From Morganella morganii (GTDB lineage Bacteria > Pseudomonadota > Gammaproteobacteria > Enterobacterales > Enterobacteriaceae), in assembly GCF_019242955.1 (NCBI RefSeq), contig NZ_CP066129.1:3844001-3908000 (forward strand): a stretch of DNA of 64,000 nucleotides, in the 5' to 3' direction. Below are positions 1 to 10,823 of this stretch, one piece after another (positions within the stretch are counted from its first letter, which is position 1; every line of letters starts with the position of its first letter). Below the pieces are notes generated by a model. That model was not told the origin of the DNA. It worked only from the letters and a program-made list of their open reading frames with translations, and ran no database searches. Both the position numbers and the translations under genes were made by a program.

Positions 1-1031
<1,031 letters not shown>

Positions 1032-1036
1032 TTATA

Positions 1037-1489
1037 TTAAAAGTGGGGTACCAGGTTAGCTTTCTGGATGTTGCCAAGTGCGAACACTTCGTTTTTGCCA
1101 TCCACTGTAACCGTGATCATTTCACCGTCAACGGCTTTGATAATACCCTGCCATCTGCGACGGTTCTGCATTGCGATTCGTAAAGTCAGTGAGACTTCCT
1201 CACCGGTAAACCGCTGATAATGTTCTGCCGTAAATAACGGTCGCTCCATACCCGGAGATGAAACCTCAAGGTTATAAACGGTCGTAATAGGATCTTCAAC
1301 ATCAAGAACGGCACTGACCTGGTGGCTCACGTCCGCGCAATCATCAACAGTGATACCCTCTTCACTATCAATAAAAATACGCAGTGTTGACACGCGGCCG
1401 CGGATAAACTCCACGCCGACAAGCTCAAAACCGAGTGCTTCGACAGGTGCAGTGACCATCTCTGTTAATTTCTGCTCTAATGTGGACAA
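1037..1489 (-). CDS. rimP: Ribosome maturation factor RimP
   Basis: RimP assists maturation of the 30S ribosomal subunit. The product from the chosen start is 150 residues, equal to the E. coli protein, and runs from [20 protein letters not shown] to the conserved C-terminus [11 protein letters not shown]. The start is a TTG at 1487-1489; a GTG two codons upstream (1493-1495) is the alternative, and the run of G residues just upstream could serve either as ribosome binding site. The open frame extends upstream to 1621, but that stretch holds two transcription terminators and is not coding. It sits between tRNA-fMet and nusA, as in E. coli. Confidence 0.95.
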   Translation of the reverse strand: MSTLEQKLTEMVTAPVEALGFELVGVEFIRGRVSTLRIFIDSEEGITVDDCADVSHQVSAVLDVEDPITTVYNLEVSSPGMERPLFTAEHYQRFTGEEVSLTLRIAMQNRRRWQGIIKAVDGEMITVTVDGKNEVFALGNIQKANLVPHF

Positions 1490-1506
1490 GACCACCCCCG
1501 GGACAT

Positions 1507-1527
1507 AAAAAAAGGGCATAACGCCCA
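1507..1527 (-). terminator. Promoter-proximal intrinsic terminator in the rimP leader (second of two)
   Basis: On the minus strand a GGGC/GCCC stem with a five-base loop is followed by seven U residues, about 20 bases before the rimP start. With the stronger hairpin at 1549-1573 it forms tandem terminators between tRNA-fMet and rimP, so rimP-nusA expression would need readthrough, as is known for the E. coli metY-nusA operon. Confidence 0.6.
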
Positions 1528-1548
1528 GTATCTCTGTTGACTGATAAC

Positions 1549-1573
1549 AAAAAACCCCGAAATTTCGGGGCTT
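1549..1573 (-). terminator. Intrinsic terminator downstream of tRNA-fMet
   Basis: The minus strand shows the self-complementary stem CCCCGAAATTTCGGGG followed by six U residues. It lies downstream of the tRNA-fMet gene and upstream of rimP, and would partly uncouple the tRNA from rimP-nusA. Confidence 0.75.
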
Positions 1574-1685
1574 TATGCAACTGGACCCTGTGTACATCAC
1601 ACTTCTTAATCTTTTTTCCAAATCAGGGATAACGTAAGAGTTGTTGATACAATCAACATTGGAAAAAACGATTTGTTATAAGAAG

Positions 1686-1762
<77 letters not shown>

Positions 1763-1819
1763 TTCGAAACGTGAAAAATTCTACGCTGATCACCTGCAAA
1801 ACGCAAGTGTGAAACTAAA

Positions 1820-1909
1820 TGGTGCCGAGGACGGGACTTGAACCCGTACGCCCGTTTTGTAGGCACTACCACCTCAAGGTAGCGTGTATACCAATTTCAC
1901 CACCTCGGC
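1820..1909 (-). tRNA. leuU: tRNA-Leu (GAG), with encoded CCA
   Basis: The minus strand folds as a class II tRNA with acceptor stem GCCGAGG/CCTCGGC, anticodon GAG (CCTTGAGGT), a long variable arm and encoded CCA at 1820-1822. It matches E. coli leuU in sequence and in position between secG and metY. Confidence 0.96.
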
Positions 1910-1989
1910 ACTGAACTGCTCTTTTTTACGGGACTGACTGATGGTGTGTATCAATCCCGTTTAAAACTTTTACTTCAGACTTGCAACAA

Positions 1990-2328
1990 TCAGCGCGGAA
2001 TATCGCTGTTAGGAGCTGCTGGTGCTGCGGGAACATCTGTTTTCTGTTCTGTCTGCACCGGCTGAGCGAGATTATCAAACTTGCTGCCTGTACCGGTTTT
2101 ATTGCTGGTCATATTACCCAGGACTAAACTCAGTACAAAAAACAGTGTTGCTAAAATGCCTGTGGTACGGGTCATAAAGTTACCTGAACCCGAAGAACCA
2201 AACAGTGTTGCAGACGCGCCTGCACCGAACGAAGCACCCATGTCCGCACCTTTCCCCTGCTGCATTAAGATCATACCCACCAGGGCGATCGCAACAAGTA
2301 AGAAAACGACTAAGAGAGCTGTATACAT
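1990..2328 (-). CDS. secG: Preprotein translocase subunit SecG
   Basis: SecG is the small integral membrane subunit of the SecYEG channel and stimulates SecA-driven translocation. The ATG at 2326-2328 gives 112 residues starting MYTALLVVFLLVAIALVGMI, close to the E. coli 110. Two hydrophobic segments (about 1-22 and 52-72) flank a cytoplasmic glycine-rich loop with the conserved QQGKGADMGASFG stretch. The C-terminal tail is Ala/Pro-rich. An upstream in-frame extension to 2385 lacks family similarity and is rejected. It precedes the leuU-metY tRNAs on the same strand. Confidence 0.96.
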   Translation of the reverse strand: MYTALLVVFLLVAIALVGMILMQQGKGADMGASFGAGASATLFGSSGSGNFMTRTTGILATLFFVLSLVLGNMTSNKTGTGSKFDNLAQPVQTEQKTDVPAAPAAPNSDIPR

Positions 2329-2510
2329 AAACGTGTACCTATTCCTCGTACGGTATACCGACTGATTCGGTATCAATCTGCACACTCACCGGTAAAATAA
2401 ATTACCTTGCTGAGCGGGTCAGAATACTAACCAAACAAACGCGGACACGCAAGTCTATTTTAAGCCCGGCGCATCGGTTGCGGAAAAAAACAACAATAAG
2501 GGGCGGATTC

Positions 2511-2556
2511 TGACAGAGCCGGGGGAAAACCGCAATCAGTTTTTCCGGCTCTGTCA
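2511..2556 (-). repeat. Long stem-loop in the glmM-secG intergenic region
   Basis: Two perfect 12-base arms (TGACAGAGCCGG and CCGGCTCTGTCA) enclose a second short stem (AAAAC/GTTTT), giving a hairpin of about 17 base pairs immediately downstream of glmM. There is no U-run after it, so it is not a classical intrinsic terminator. An RNA-processing or 3'-end-protecting role for the glmM transcript is inference. Confidence 0.6.
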
Positions 2557-2572
2557 TTCACATCATAAATAA

Positions 2573-3907
2573 TTATACGCGTTTCACCGCGTCTGCAATA
2601 CGGTTTGCCATTGCAGTGACCTGCGCTTCATCTTCCCCTTCCACCATCACACGGATCAGCGGTTCAGTACCGGATTTACGCAGCAGCACACGGCCTTTGC
2701 CGTTCAGTTCTTTTTCCACTTCCTGTGCCACACGGGTGACTTCCTCGCTTGCCAGCGGGTCGTGCTGACCGGCAAAACGGACGTTCACCAGTACCTGCGG
2801 CAGCAGTTTCATGCCGCTGCACAGGTCATGCAGGCTCATGTTGTTGCGTACCATGGCACTCAGTACCTGAAGGCCGGCCACAATACCGTCACCGGTGGTG
2901 GTTTTGTCCAGCAGGATGATATGACCGGAGTTTTCCGCACCCAGACGCCAGCCTTTTTCCTGGAGTTTTTCGAGCACATAGCGGTCGCCGACTTTCGCGC
3001 GCTCAAACGGAATACCCAGCTGTTTCAGTGCCAGTTCCAGCCCCATGTTACTCATCAGTGTACCGACAGCACCGCCGCGCAGTTGTCCCTGACGCAGCGC
3101 TTCACGGGCAATGATAAACAGGATCTGGTCACCGTCCACTTTCTCACCCAGGTGATCCACCATGATCAGGCGGTCGCCGTCGCCGTCAAAGGCCAGACCG
3201 ACATGCGCGCCTTCAGCCAGAACACGTTCCTGTAACTGGCGGACATCTGTCGCACCACATTTTTCATTAATGTTGATACCGTTCGGATCACAGCCGATAG
3301 CAATGACTTCCGCACCCAGCTCGCTTAATACGTTCGGTGCGATGTGATAGGTTGCGCCGTGTGCGCAGTCGATCACCATTTTCAGCCCGTTCAGGCTTTG
3401 TTCATTCGGGAATGTGCCTTTACAGAATTCAATATAACGACCGGCGGCATCCACAATGCGGTTGGCACGGCCCAGTTCGGCGGATTCCACGCAGGTCAGC
3501 GGTTTTTCCATTTCAGCTTCAATGGCTTCTTCCACGTGATCCGGCAGTTTGGTGCCGTCGATAGAGAAGAATTTAATACCGTTATCATAATACGGGTTAT
3601 GAGAGGCAGAGATCACGATACCCGCCTCCGCACGGAAAGTACGGGTCAGATAAGCGACCGCCGGTGTCGGCATCGGGCCGGTAAAAGAGGCGGATAACCC
3701 TGCGGCAGCAAGCCCGGCTTCCAGGGCGGATTCCAGCATATAGCCGGAAATACGGGTATCTTTGCCGATAATAATTTTACGTGAGCCGTGACGTGCCAGC
3801 ACTTTCCCGGCCGCCCAGCCCAGTTTGAGCACAAAATCAGGGGTAATCGGGCTGTCACCCACTTTTCCGCGGATGCCATCAGTACCAAAGTATTTGCGAT
3901 CACTCAT
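2573..3907 (-). CDS. glmM: Phosphoglucosamine mutase
   Basis: GlmM converts glucosamine-6-phosphate to glucosamine-1-phosphate, the step before GlmU in UDP-N-acetylglucosamine synthesis for peptidoglycan and lipopolysaccharide. The 444-residue product begins [20 protein letters not shown]. It carries the phosphoserine motif ISASHNP (Ser102), the magnesium loop DGDGDR, and the sugar-phosphate-binding motif [15 protein letters not shown] near the C-terminus. Its ATG overlaps the folP stop in an ATGAGTGA arrangement, so the two are translationally coupled, as in E. coli. A strong hairpin follows the stop codon. Confidence 0.97.
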   Translation of the reverse strand: MSDRKYFGTDGIRGKVGDSPITPDFVLKLGWAAGKVLARHGSRKIIIGKDTRISGYMLESALEAGLAAAGLSASFTGPMPTPAVAYLTRTFRAEAGIVISASHNPYYDNGIKFFSIDGTKLPDHVEEAIEAEMEKPLTCVESAELGRANRIVDAAGRYIEFCKGTFPNEQSLNGLKMVIDCAHGATYHIAPNVLSELGAEVIAIGCDPNGININEKCGATDVRQLQERVLAEGAHVGLAFDGDGDRLIMVDHLGEKVDGDQILFIIAREALRQGQLRGGAVGTLMSNMGLELALKQLGIPFERAKVGDRYVLEKLQEKGWRLGAENSGHIILLDKTTTGDGIVAGLQVLSAMVRNNMSLHDLCSGMKLLPQVLVNVRFAGQHDPLASEEVTRVAQEVEKELNGKGRVLLRKSGTEPLIRVMVEGEDEAQVTAMANRIADAVKRV

Positions 3908-4748
3908 TGTCGTTTGTTTCCTTCGCTAAACGGGTTGCTTCCACCACTTTCATGGCCTGGACAGTTTCTTTCACATCATGAACACGGATAATCTGCGCAC
4001 CTTTCATCGCGGCGATCACCGCACAGGCCACGCTGCCGGCAACCCGTTCATCCGGGGGAATATCCATCAGCTGGCCAATCATAGATTTTCGTGACATTCC
4101 GGCAAGAACCGGTAATCCCAGATTATGAAATACGTCTAATTTATCCAATAACTGGTAATTATGCGCCAGTGTTTTCCCGAAACCGAAACCCGGATCGAGA
4201 ATTATATGATTTTTTTCAATACCGGCGGCCGTGCAACGCGCCACCTGCTCTTCAAGATACGCATAAACCTCACGCACCACATTCTGATAGTGCGGTGCAT
4301 GCTGCATGGTACGCGGTTCCCCCTGCATATGCATCACACAGACCGGCAGACCGCTCTGTGCAGCCGCCTGTAATGCACCGGGTTCGCTGAATGAACGGAT
4401 ATCATTGAGAATATGAGCACCGGCATTTGCGGCTTCGCGGATCACCAGAGCTTTTGAGGTATCCACCGAAATCCAGACATCCGACTCACGGGCAATCGCC
4501 GCCACAACCGGGACAACCCGCTCCGCTTCCTGTTCCGGACTTACTTCGGCAGCTCCGGGACGGGTGGATTCGCCGCCGATATCAATAATCGTTGCACCTT
4601 CGGCAATCATTTTCCGGGCATGTTCCAGTGCTTTGGCGGGGGTGTTGTGTGTACCGCCGTCTGAGAATGAATCCGGGGTCACATTGAGGATCCCCATCAC
4701 CTGCGGCGTTGCCAGTGAGAGCGTCTGACCGCGTGCGGTAAGTTTCAT
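3900..4748 (-). CDS. folP: Dihydropteroate synthase
   Basis: FolP condenses 6-hydroxymethyl-dihydropterin pyrophosphate with p-aminobenzoate in folate synthesis and is the sulfonamide target. The 282-residue product matches the E. coli length. The TIM-barrel signatures are visible: [15 protein letters not shown] near residue 18, [11 protein letters not shown], the NDIRS strand, DPGFGFGKT and the late [10 protein letters not shown] phosphate-binding loop. It is preceded by the ftsH terminator and overlaps glmM by eight bases. Nothing in the sequence suggests a resistance-type insertion in the active-site loops, though single substitutions were not assessed. Confidence 0.96.
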   Translation of the reverse strand: MKLTARGQTLSLATPQVMGILNVTPDSFSDGGTHNTPAKALEHARKMIAEGATIIDIGGESTRPGAAEVSPEQEAERVVPVVAAIARESDVWISVDTSKALVIREAANAGAHILNDIRSFSEPGALQAAAQSGLPVCVMHMQGEPRTMQHAPHYQNVVREVYAYLEEQVARCTAAGIEKNHIILDPGFGFGKTLAHNYQLLDKLDVFHNLGLPVLAGMSRKSMIGQLMDIPPDERVAGSVACAVIAAMKGAQIIRVHDVKETVQAMKVVEATRLAKETNDNE

Positions 4749-4823
4749 AATCCGGCCTTCTTACTGTTTATTATTCAAATCGTGATGTGATTGTAATGCC
4801 TGACTCCGGCGGGATAAAGATAT

Positions 4824-4857
4824 AAAAAAACCCGGCAGATTTTCCGCCGGGTTTTTC
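4824..4857 (-). terminator. Intrinsic terminator downstream of ftsH
   Basis: The minus strand shows AACCCGGC paired with GCCGGGTT around a short A/T-rich loop, followed by a run of seven U residues. It ends the rlmE-ftsH transcript ahead of folP. Confidence 0.85.
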
Positions 4858-4888
4858 ATATTACTGCTTCATACAACTGAATGATGAA

Positions 4889-6838
4889 TTATGACTGCTT
4901 GTTGTCGTCTTCAGACGGCGCAGCATCGTTGTCATCTGATGATTCAGGTGCTTCCTGAACCGGAACCTGGTTACTGCTTTCCGGCGGACGGGTATCCGCT
5001 TTCGGCTTGTCACCTTCCCAGCCCGCAGGTTCGCGGACCGGCACACGGTTCATCAGATCATCAATCTGTGGTGCATCAATGGTTTCATATTTCATTAATG
5101 CATCTTTCATGGTGTGCAGGATATCCAGGTTATCCATCAGGATCTGACGCGCACGTTTGTAGTTGCGCTCAATAAGCCCGCGGATTTCCTCATCGATAGT
5201 CCGGGCAGTTTCATCAGACATGTGCTGTGCTTTTGACACAGAACGGCCTAAGAATACTTCACCGTCTTCATCCGCATACAGTAATGGCCCCAGTTTTTCA
5301 GAGAAGCCCCACTGCGTCACCATGTTACGGGCAATGTTCGTTGCCACTTTGATGTCGTTGGATGCGCCTGTGGACACATTTTCCGGCCCGTAGATAATCT
5401 CTTCCGCCAGACGACCGCCGTACAGGGTGGAAATCTGACTTTCAAGTTTCTGACGGCTGGCACTGATCTGATCCCCTTCCGGTAAGAAGAAGGTCACACC
5501 CAGCGCACGTCCGCGCGGAATAATGGTCACTTTGTGTACCGGGTCATGCTCCGGCACCAGACGACCGATGATCGCGTGACCGGCTTCATGGTAGGCAGTC
5601 GAGGCTTTCTGCTCTTCTGTCATCACCATAGAGCGGCGCTCCGCACCCATCATGATTTTATCTTTTGCTTTTTCGAACTCGACCATGGTTACAACGCGTT
5701 TGTTACCGCGCGCCGCAAACAGCGCAGCTTCGTTCACCAGGTTAGCGAGATCCGCACCGGAGAAGCCCGGTGTACCACGTGCCAGCACAGACGGTTCAAC
5801 GTCCGGCGATAACGGCACACGGCGCATATGCACTTTCAGGATTTGCTCACGGCCGCGCACATCCGGCAGACCGACCACGACCTGACGGTCGAAACGGCCC
5901 GGACGCAGTAACGCAGGGTCAAGCACATCCGGACGGTTGGTTGCCGCGATAACGATAATACCTTCGTTACCTTCGAAACCATCCATCTCAACCAGCATCT
6001 GGTTCAGCGTCTGCTCACGTTCATCGTGACCACCGCCCAGACCCGCACCACGCTGACGGCCGACGGCGTCGATTTCATCGATAAAGATGATACATGGAGC
6101 TGCTTTCTTCGCCTGTTCGAACATATCACGGACACGGGACGCACCCACACCCACGAACATTTCGACGAAGTCAGAACCGGAAATGGTGAAGAACGGTACT
6201 TTTGCCTCACCGGCAATCGCTTTTGCCAGCAGGGTTTTACCGGTGCCCGGAGGCCCCACCATCAGAATACCTTTCGGAATTTTACCGCCGAGTTTCTGGA
6301 AGCGGCTCGGCTCACGCAGATACTCCACCAGCTCGCCGACTTCTTCTTTGGCCTCATCACAACCGGCCACATCCGCAAAGGTGGTTTTGATCTGATCTTC
6401 GGTCAGCATACGAGCCTTACTTTTACCGAAGGACATCGCACCTTTACCGCCGCCGCCCTGCATCTGGCGCATAAAGAAGATCCAGACGCCGATCAACAGC
6501 AGCATCGGGAACCAGGAAATGAAGATGGTTGTCAGGATACCCGGCTCTTCCGGTGGTTCACCGACCACAGCAACGTTTTTGTTCAGCATGGTGTTAAGCA
6601 GCTGATTGTCCTGCATCGGCAGGTACGTCGTGTATTTGGAGCCGTCTTTTTTACTGACGTTAAGATCACGATTGGAAATACGGACTTCGCGCACCTGATC
6701 CTGTGCTAACTCAGTGATGAAGGTAGAGTAGTCCACCTTACGACTGTTTGAATCGCCTGGGCCAAAACTCTGGAACAACGACATCAGCACTACTGCGATG
6801 ACCAGCCAGAGAATTAGGTTTTTCGCCATGTCACTCAA
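4889..6838 (-). CDS. ftsH: ATP-dependent membrane zinc metalloprotease FtsH
   Basis: FtsH is a membrane-anchored hexameric AAA+ protease that degrades sigma-32, LpxC and misassembled membrane proteins. The 649-residue product has two N-terminal membrane segments (about 7-23 and 100-120) around a periplasmic domain, Walker A GPPGTGKT, Walker B IIFIDE, the second region of homology and the zinc motif HEAGH. The start is TTG at 6836-6838, with GAGG at suitable spacing; an ATG three codons in gives MAKNLILWL and is less well spaced. The C-terminal tail is rich in Asp, Glu and Ser. The FtsH regulators HflK and HflC are encoded at 40565-42858. Confidence 0.98.
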   Translation of the reverse strand: MSDMAKNLILWLVIAVVLMSLFQSFGPGDSNSRKVDYSTFITELAQDQVREVRISNRDLNVSKKDGSKYTTYLPMQDNQLLNTMLNKNVAVVGEPPEEPGILTTIFISWFPMLLLIGVWIFFMRQMQGGGGKGAMSFGKSKARMLTEDQIKTTFADVAGCDEAKEEVGELVEYLREPSRFQKLGGKIPKGILMVGPPGTGKTLLAKAIAGEAKVPFFTISGSDFVEMFVGVGASRVRDMFEQAKKAAPCIIFIDEIDAVGRQRGAGLGGGHDEREQTLNQMLVEMDGFEGNEGIIVIAATNRPDVLDPALLRPGRFDRQVVVGLPDVRGREQILKVHMRRVPLSPDVEPSVLARGTPGFSGADLANLVNEAALFAARGNKRVVTMVEFEKAKDKIMMGAERRSMVMTEEQKASTAYHEAGHAIIGRLVPEHDPVHKVTIIPRGRALGVTFFLPEGDQISASRQKLESQISTLYGGRLAEEIIYGPENVSTGASNDIKVATNIARNMVTQWGFSEKLGPLLYADEDGEVFLGRSVSKAQHMSDETARTIDEEIRGLIERNYKRARQILMDNLDILHTMKDALMKYETIDAPQIDDLMNRVPVREPAGWEGDKPKADTRPPESSNQVPVQEAPESSDDNDAAPSEDDNKQS

Positions 6839-6886
6839 GGGATTAACCTCTTATTACATCTGTGTTAACAAATAACGCACAGGGTA

Positions 6887-7516
6887 CTACACTTTCCACC
6901 CTGTCGCTACAATGTATACTTCACGCGATCGGGCCCGCGAAGCATCGGGTTTACGGATTTTCACTTTCGTGAACAGGGAGCGAACCTCCCGGAGGTACTC
7001 GTCAAAGCCATCTCCCTGAAAGACTTTAACAATAAAACTGCCCCCCGGTGCCAGAACAGAACGGCACATATCAAGTGCCAGCTCAACCAGATACATCGCG
7101 CGCGGAATATCAACAGCCGGTGTTCCGCTCATATTTGGTGCCATGTCTGACATAACAACCTGGACTTTTTTATCTCCCACGCGCCCCAGCAGAGCTTTAA
7201 GCACGTTTTCGTCACGGAAATCGCCCTGAAGGAAATCCACGCCGACGATAGGGTCCATCGGCAACAGGTCACAGGCAATAACACGCCCGGACTGCCCGAT
7301 ATGATTAACAGCATATTGTGACCAGCCGCCGGGTGCAGCACCCAGATCCACAATAGTCATACCCGGTCTGAAAATATTATCGCCCTGCTGAATTTCTTCG
7401 AGCTTAAACCAGGCACGAGAGCGAAGCCCCTTTTTCTGCGCCATCTGAACATATTTATCACTAAAATGTTCCTGTAACCAGCGCCCGGAGCTTGCTGAAC
7501 GTTTTTTATTGGCCAT
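6887..7516 (-). CDS. rlmE: 23S rRNA (uridine-2'-O)-methyltransferase RlmE
   Basis: RlmE (RrmJ/FtsJ) uses S-adenosylmethionine to 2'-O-methylate U2552 of 23S rRNA, needed for late 50S assembly. The product is 209 residues, as in E. coli. The Rossmann motif [12 protein letters not shown], the SDMAPN motif and the late [11 protein letters not shown] strand with its catalytic lysine are visible, and the N-terminus contains the [11 protein letters not shown] substrate-binding helix. It lies 48 bases upstream of ftsH on the same strand and is divergent from yhbY, the standard arrangement. Confidence 0.97.
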   Translation of the reverse strand: MANKKRSASSGRWLQEHFSDKYVQMAQKKGLRSRAWFKLEEIQQGDNIFRPGMTIVDLGAAPGGWSQYAVNHIGQSGRVIACDLLPMDPIVGVDFLQGDFRDENVLKALLGRVGDKKVQVVMSDMAPNMSGTPAVDIPRAMYLVELALDMCRSVLAPGGSFIVKVFQGDGFDEYLREVRSLFTKVKIRKPDASRARSREVYIVATGWKV

Positions 7517-7674
7517 TGTGTTTTCCGACTAACCTGTTATTTCTGACTCAGTTTTTTCGCATAACCGGACAAAAGTCCTGTTACCGCAGACAGTACTCCT
7601 CACCTAATGATGGTGATAAGCATGATATGGCGGTAGAATACACCGTTTTCAATAGTTATTAAGCAAAAAAAACG

Positions 7675-7968
7675 ATGAACCTCACTAAAAAACAAGTCCA
7701 GCACCTGAAAGCGCTCGCTCATCATCTGAACCCGGTTGTCATGATTGGCAACAACGGGCTGACTGAAGGCGTACTCGCAGAAACTGAAGTGGCTCTTACA
7801 CATCATGAGCTTATCAAAGTTAAAATCGCGGGCGAAGACCGTGAAATGAAAACCTTGATCGCTGATGCGATTGTGCGTGAAACCCGTGCTTACAATGTGC
7901 AGATTATCGGTAAAATTCTGGTGCTCTACCGCCCGTCGGAAGCCCGGAAGATCATTTTACCTAAATGA
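7675..7968 (+). CDS. yhbY: CRS1-YhbY domain ribosome-associated RNA-binding protein
   Basis: The 97-residue protein is a single CRM (CRS1-YhbY) RNA-binding domain, a family associated with pre-50S particles. The sequence begins MNLTKKQVQHLKALAHHLNP, followed by the diagnostic VMIGNNGLTEGVL loop (the GxxG-type RNA-binding element) and ends with the QIIGKILVLYRPS strand. It is divergent from rlmE and followed by a bidirectional terminator shared with greA. Exact function is unknown beyond ribosome association. Confidence 0.95.
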   Translation: MNLTKKQVQHLKALAHHLNPVVMIGNNGLTEGVLAETEVALTHHELIKVKIAGEDREMKTLIADAIVRETRAYNVQIIGKILVLYRPSEARKIILPK

Positions 7969-7983
7969 TAATTGCATATTTAT

Positions 7984-8040
7984 AAAAAAATGCCACCGGC
8001 AGATGATTTCTGACGATATCGTCCGGCCGGTGGCATTCCT
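7984..8040. terminator. Bidirectional terminator between yhbY and greA
   Basis: The 10-base arms TGCCACCGGC and GCCGGTGGCA form a stem with an A-run on the left and T-rich sequence on the right. It lies between the convergent yhbY and greA genes, so it can serve both. Confidence 0.75.
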
Positions 8041-8167
8041 TTCAGATTTTCTTCATATCCCGGCAGACTCTGTGCTCAGCCACCTGAATGTAAAGTTCAG
8101 TAAAAATGCCTTTCACTGCATTTTTCTGATGAAATATCCGTATTGTGCTGTTTTTTTACGGCACTGC

Positions 8168-8644
8168 TTACAGGTATTCCACATTTACCACTTCGTACTC
8201 AACTTCACCGCCCGGTGTCTGGATGACAACCACGTCGTCAACCTCTTTGCCGATAAGGCCGCGGGCAATCGGGGAGTTTACTGACAGCAGGTTTGATTTG
8301 ATATCAGCCTCATCATCACCCACGATACGGTAAGTCTGTTCTTCATCCGTTGCGACGTTAAAAACCGTGACTGTCGCACCGAAAATAATCCGGCCGTTGT
8401 TGGTCATTTTGGTGACATCAATCACCTGCGCATTGGAGAGCTTGGCTTCGATCTCCTGGATGCGGCCTTCACAGAAACCCTGCTGCTCACGTGCTGCATG
8501 GTATTCTGCGTTTTCTTTCAGATCGCCGTGCTCGCGGGCATCCGCGATATCAGCGATAATTTTCGGACGGCGCTCATTTTTGAGAAATTCTAATTCTTCA
8601 CGCAGTTGGTCTGCGCCGCGTACCGTCATAGGGATTTGTTTCAT
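8168..8644 (-). CDS. greA: Transcript cleavage factor GreA
   Basis: GreA enters the RNA polymerase secondary channel and stimulates cleavage of backtracked RNA. The 158-residue product has the N-terminal coiled-coil hairpin, with acidic tip residues within [20 protein letters not shown], and a C-terminal FKBP-like globular domain including [16 protein letters not shown]. Its length equals the E. coli protein. It is divergent from dacB; the 298-base gap between them should hold both promoters, but no box pair could be assigned with confidence. Confidence 0.97.
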   Translation of the reverse strand: MKQIPMTVRGADQLREELEFLKNERRPKIIADIADAREHGDLKENAEYHAAREQQGFCEGRIQEIEAKLSNAQVIDVTKMTNNGRIIFGATVTVFNVATDEEQTYRIVGDDEADIKSNLLSVNSPIARGLIGKEVDDVVVIQTPGGEVEYEVVNVEYL

Positions 8645-8942
8645 TCTCTACCTCTGAATCATTCCTAAGTAATAGTCATATCATCCTGATTAAACGATAA
8701 CAGTACCTTATGCACCATATGTGGCACACTACTATTAAGTAAAACCGTGTAAATTTGCGCTGATACGGCCATCGCACTACGGATGCTGTCAGCGCGGTTG
8801 ACGCGTTATCCGCGCGGGCTGAACTGAGATCCTGTTCCGGTATTCTATCCCGGAGCGCAATGCGGGTCATCGTTTACTTTTACCGGCCCGTGGCTTTAGT
8901 ATAACGGGCTCTCACCCCGGATTGTGATGGATAGGTCGCTCA
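8645..8942. other. Divergent greA-dacB intergenic region
   Basis: This 298-base stretch separates the divergent greA and dacB genes. It must contain both promoters. In E. coli a small RNA (GraL) comes from the greA leader, but no clear terminator hairpin that would support an equivalent is visible here. The short open frame on the minus strand has no protein-like features. Confidence 0.5.
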
Positions 8943-10385
8943 ATGAATGTTTTTACCCGGCTCTCGTATGCAACGGGATTATCAGTATTACTGGCTGCAG
9001 GTGCAGCAGCTACTCCGGTTGAGGAATATACCCAATATCTGCCCGCCGGCACAAACCTGGCAATGATTGCACAGCGGGTAGGCGATGCTCAGCCAATCGT
9101 GGAATACCAGGGACAACAAATGGCCCTGCCCGCCAGTACCCAGAAAGTGGTAACGGCGCTGGCCGCACTGTTACAGCTGGGACCGGATTTCCGCTTCACC
9201 ACCAGTCTGGAAACCAAAGGACATCTTGATGGTACCACCCTGAAAGGGGATTTAATCACCCGTTTTACCGGTGATCCGACCCTTACCCGTCAGCAGATCC
9301 GCAATATGGTCAATGAACTGCGCAAAGCCGGGGTACAGGCTATTGATGGTGATCTGGTGATCGACATATCTGCATTTGCCAGTCATGACAAAGCACCGGG
9401 CTGGGTGTGGAATGATTTAACCCAGTGCTTCAGCGCCCCGCCGGGAGCTGCCATTATTGACCGTAACTGCTTTTCGGTAACGCTGCACCCCGGTGATAAA
9501 CCCGGGGATACCGCGTATATCCGCACGGCGGATTACTACCCGGTCAATATGTTCAGTGAAGTCAAAACCCTGGAGCGCGGCTCTGCCGAAGGACGTTTCT
9601 GCGAACTGGATGTGGTGCCCGGTGAACTGAACCGCTATACCATCACCGGCTGTATGAATCAGCGCAGCGAGCCGCTGCCGCTGGCATTCGGAGTGCAGAA
9701 CGGTGCAAGCTACGCCGGAGCTATCGTCAAAAATGAACTGATTCACGCCGGAATTGCCCTGAACGGTAATGTCCGCCGTCAGACTCATCCGGAACAACCC
9801 GGCACCGTGCTGATACAGACACAATCCGCCCCGCTGCACGCGTTGCTGACCAAAATGCTGAAAAAATCCGACAATATGATTGCCGATGAAGTTTTCCGCA
9901 CTATCGGGCGCAGCTATTACGGTGTGCCCGGCACCTGGCGTTCCGGCCAGCAGGCTGTCCGTCAGGTTCTGAAAGAGAAAGCCGGCATTGATATGGGCAA
10001 TACCGTGATGGTGGATGGTTCCGGGTTATCACGCCATAATCTGATCACCCCGGCGACCATGATGGAAGTGCTGCAATTTATAGCCAAACATGATGATCAG
10101 CTGCAATTCATTAAAATGCTGCCGCTCTCCGGCTATGACGGCACACTGCAATACCGCGGCGGCCTGACAGAAGCAGGCGTTAACGGCAAACTTTCAGCCA
10201 AAACCGGTTCACTACAGGGTGTGTATAACCTGGCCGGGTTCCTCACCACCGCCAGCGGACAGCGCATTGCGTTCGTGCAGTTTATTTCCGCTTATGCTGT
10301 CCCGCCTGCCCAGCAGCGCAGCCGCCGTGTGCCGCTGGTCCGCTTTGAGGGGCATTTGTATAAAGATTTATACCGTAATTACTGA
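8943..10385 (+). CDS. dacB: D-alanyl-D-alanine carboxypeptidase/endopeptidase PBP4
   Basis: DacB (PBP4) is a class C low-molecular-mass penicillin-binding protein that trims peptide stems and hydrolyses cross-links in the periplasm. The 480-residue product has a signal peptide of about 23 residues (MNVFTRLSYATGLSVLLAAG). The catalytic SxxK is STQK at 65-68, SxN is SDN in KKSDNMIADE, and KTG is in SAKTGSLQGVYNLAG. The large insertion domain between SxxK and SxN is intact. It converges on the accessory T6SS island and then obgE, which are direct neighbours in E. coli. Confidence 0.97.
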   Translation: MNVFTRLSYATGLSVLLAAGAAATPVEEYTQYLPAGTNLAMIAQRVGDAQPIVEYQGQQMALPASTQKVVTALAALLQLGPDFRFTTSLETKGHLDGTTLKGDLITRFTGDPTLTRQQIRNMVNELRKAGVQAIDGDLVIDISAFASHDKAPGWVWNDLTQCFSAPPGAAIIDRNCFSVTLHPGDKPGDTAYIRTADYYPVNMFSEVKTLERGSAEGRFCELDVVPGELNRYTITGCMNQRSEPLPLAFGVQNGASYAGAIVKNELIHAGIALNGNVRRQTHPEQPGTVLIQTQSAPLHALLTKMLKKSDNMIADEVFRTIGRSYYGVPGTWRSGQQAVRQVLKEKAGIDMGNTVMVDGSGLSRHNLITPATMMEVLQFIAKHDDQLQFIKMLPLSGYDGTLQYRGGLTEAGVNGKLSAKTGSLQGVYNLAGFLTTASGQRIAFVQFISAYAVPPAQQRSRRVPLVRFEGHLYKDLYRNY

Positions 10386-10393
10386 GTTGACAA

Positions 10394-10428
10394 CAAAGCC
10401 CGGTACAAGTGCCGGGCTTTGCTTTGAT
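10394..10428 (+). terminator. Intrinsic terminator downstream of dacB
   Basis: A perfect 10-base stem CAAAGCCCGG/CCGGGCTTTG with an eight-base loop lies just after the dacB stop. The downstream U-run is weak (GCTTTGAT). Confidence 0.7.
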
Positions 10429-10823
10429 AAGAGAAGCATCAAAACAGGCTGACTACCACAATCCATCATTTCACTCAGAAAAGGGGCGCTTTACGAAATC
10501 ATTCAAGTGATGGTGTATGATTGAAAAACAGTATTTTTCATTAACTTAATAAATAGCGCTGAAAAAAATATTAATCATTCGTGCACCCAGGAAGTAAAAA
10601 TATAAGTTTATTGACTGCTACCCTTGTATTATAAAGAAAAAATCTGGACACTTGATTAACTTTAAAGTTAAAGTTGAAATCAGAACGTATTATTTTTTAT
10701 AAAAATTATTTTTTATTACCAATAACAGAGTTTAGTTTGTATTGAAAAAGAGTGCCATTACAGGTATAACTGAGAAAATACCAGTATTTGACGCTTAATA
10801 ACATAGTTTACATAGGAATGAAA
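10429..10823. other. AT-rich region upstream of the putative immunity gene
   Basis: Nearly 400 bases of strongly AT-rich sequence with no credible gene lie between the dacB terminator and the small membrane protein gene. The region should carry that gene's promoter. A TTGACT at about 10610 with a nearby TATAAA has poor spacing and was not called. The base composition contrasts with dacB and suggests it arrived with the T6SS module. Confidence 0.5.

Noticed and set aside
6026-6709. Long plus-strand open frame opposite ftsH
   Set aside because: It is a shadow of the well-conserved ftsH coding strand and has no independent start signal or protein-like family features.
8676-8870. Short minus-strand open frame in the greA-dacB gap
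   Set aside because: No ribosome binding site, no recognisable motif, and it overlaps the region that must hold the dacB and greA promoters.
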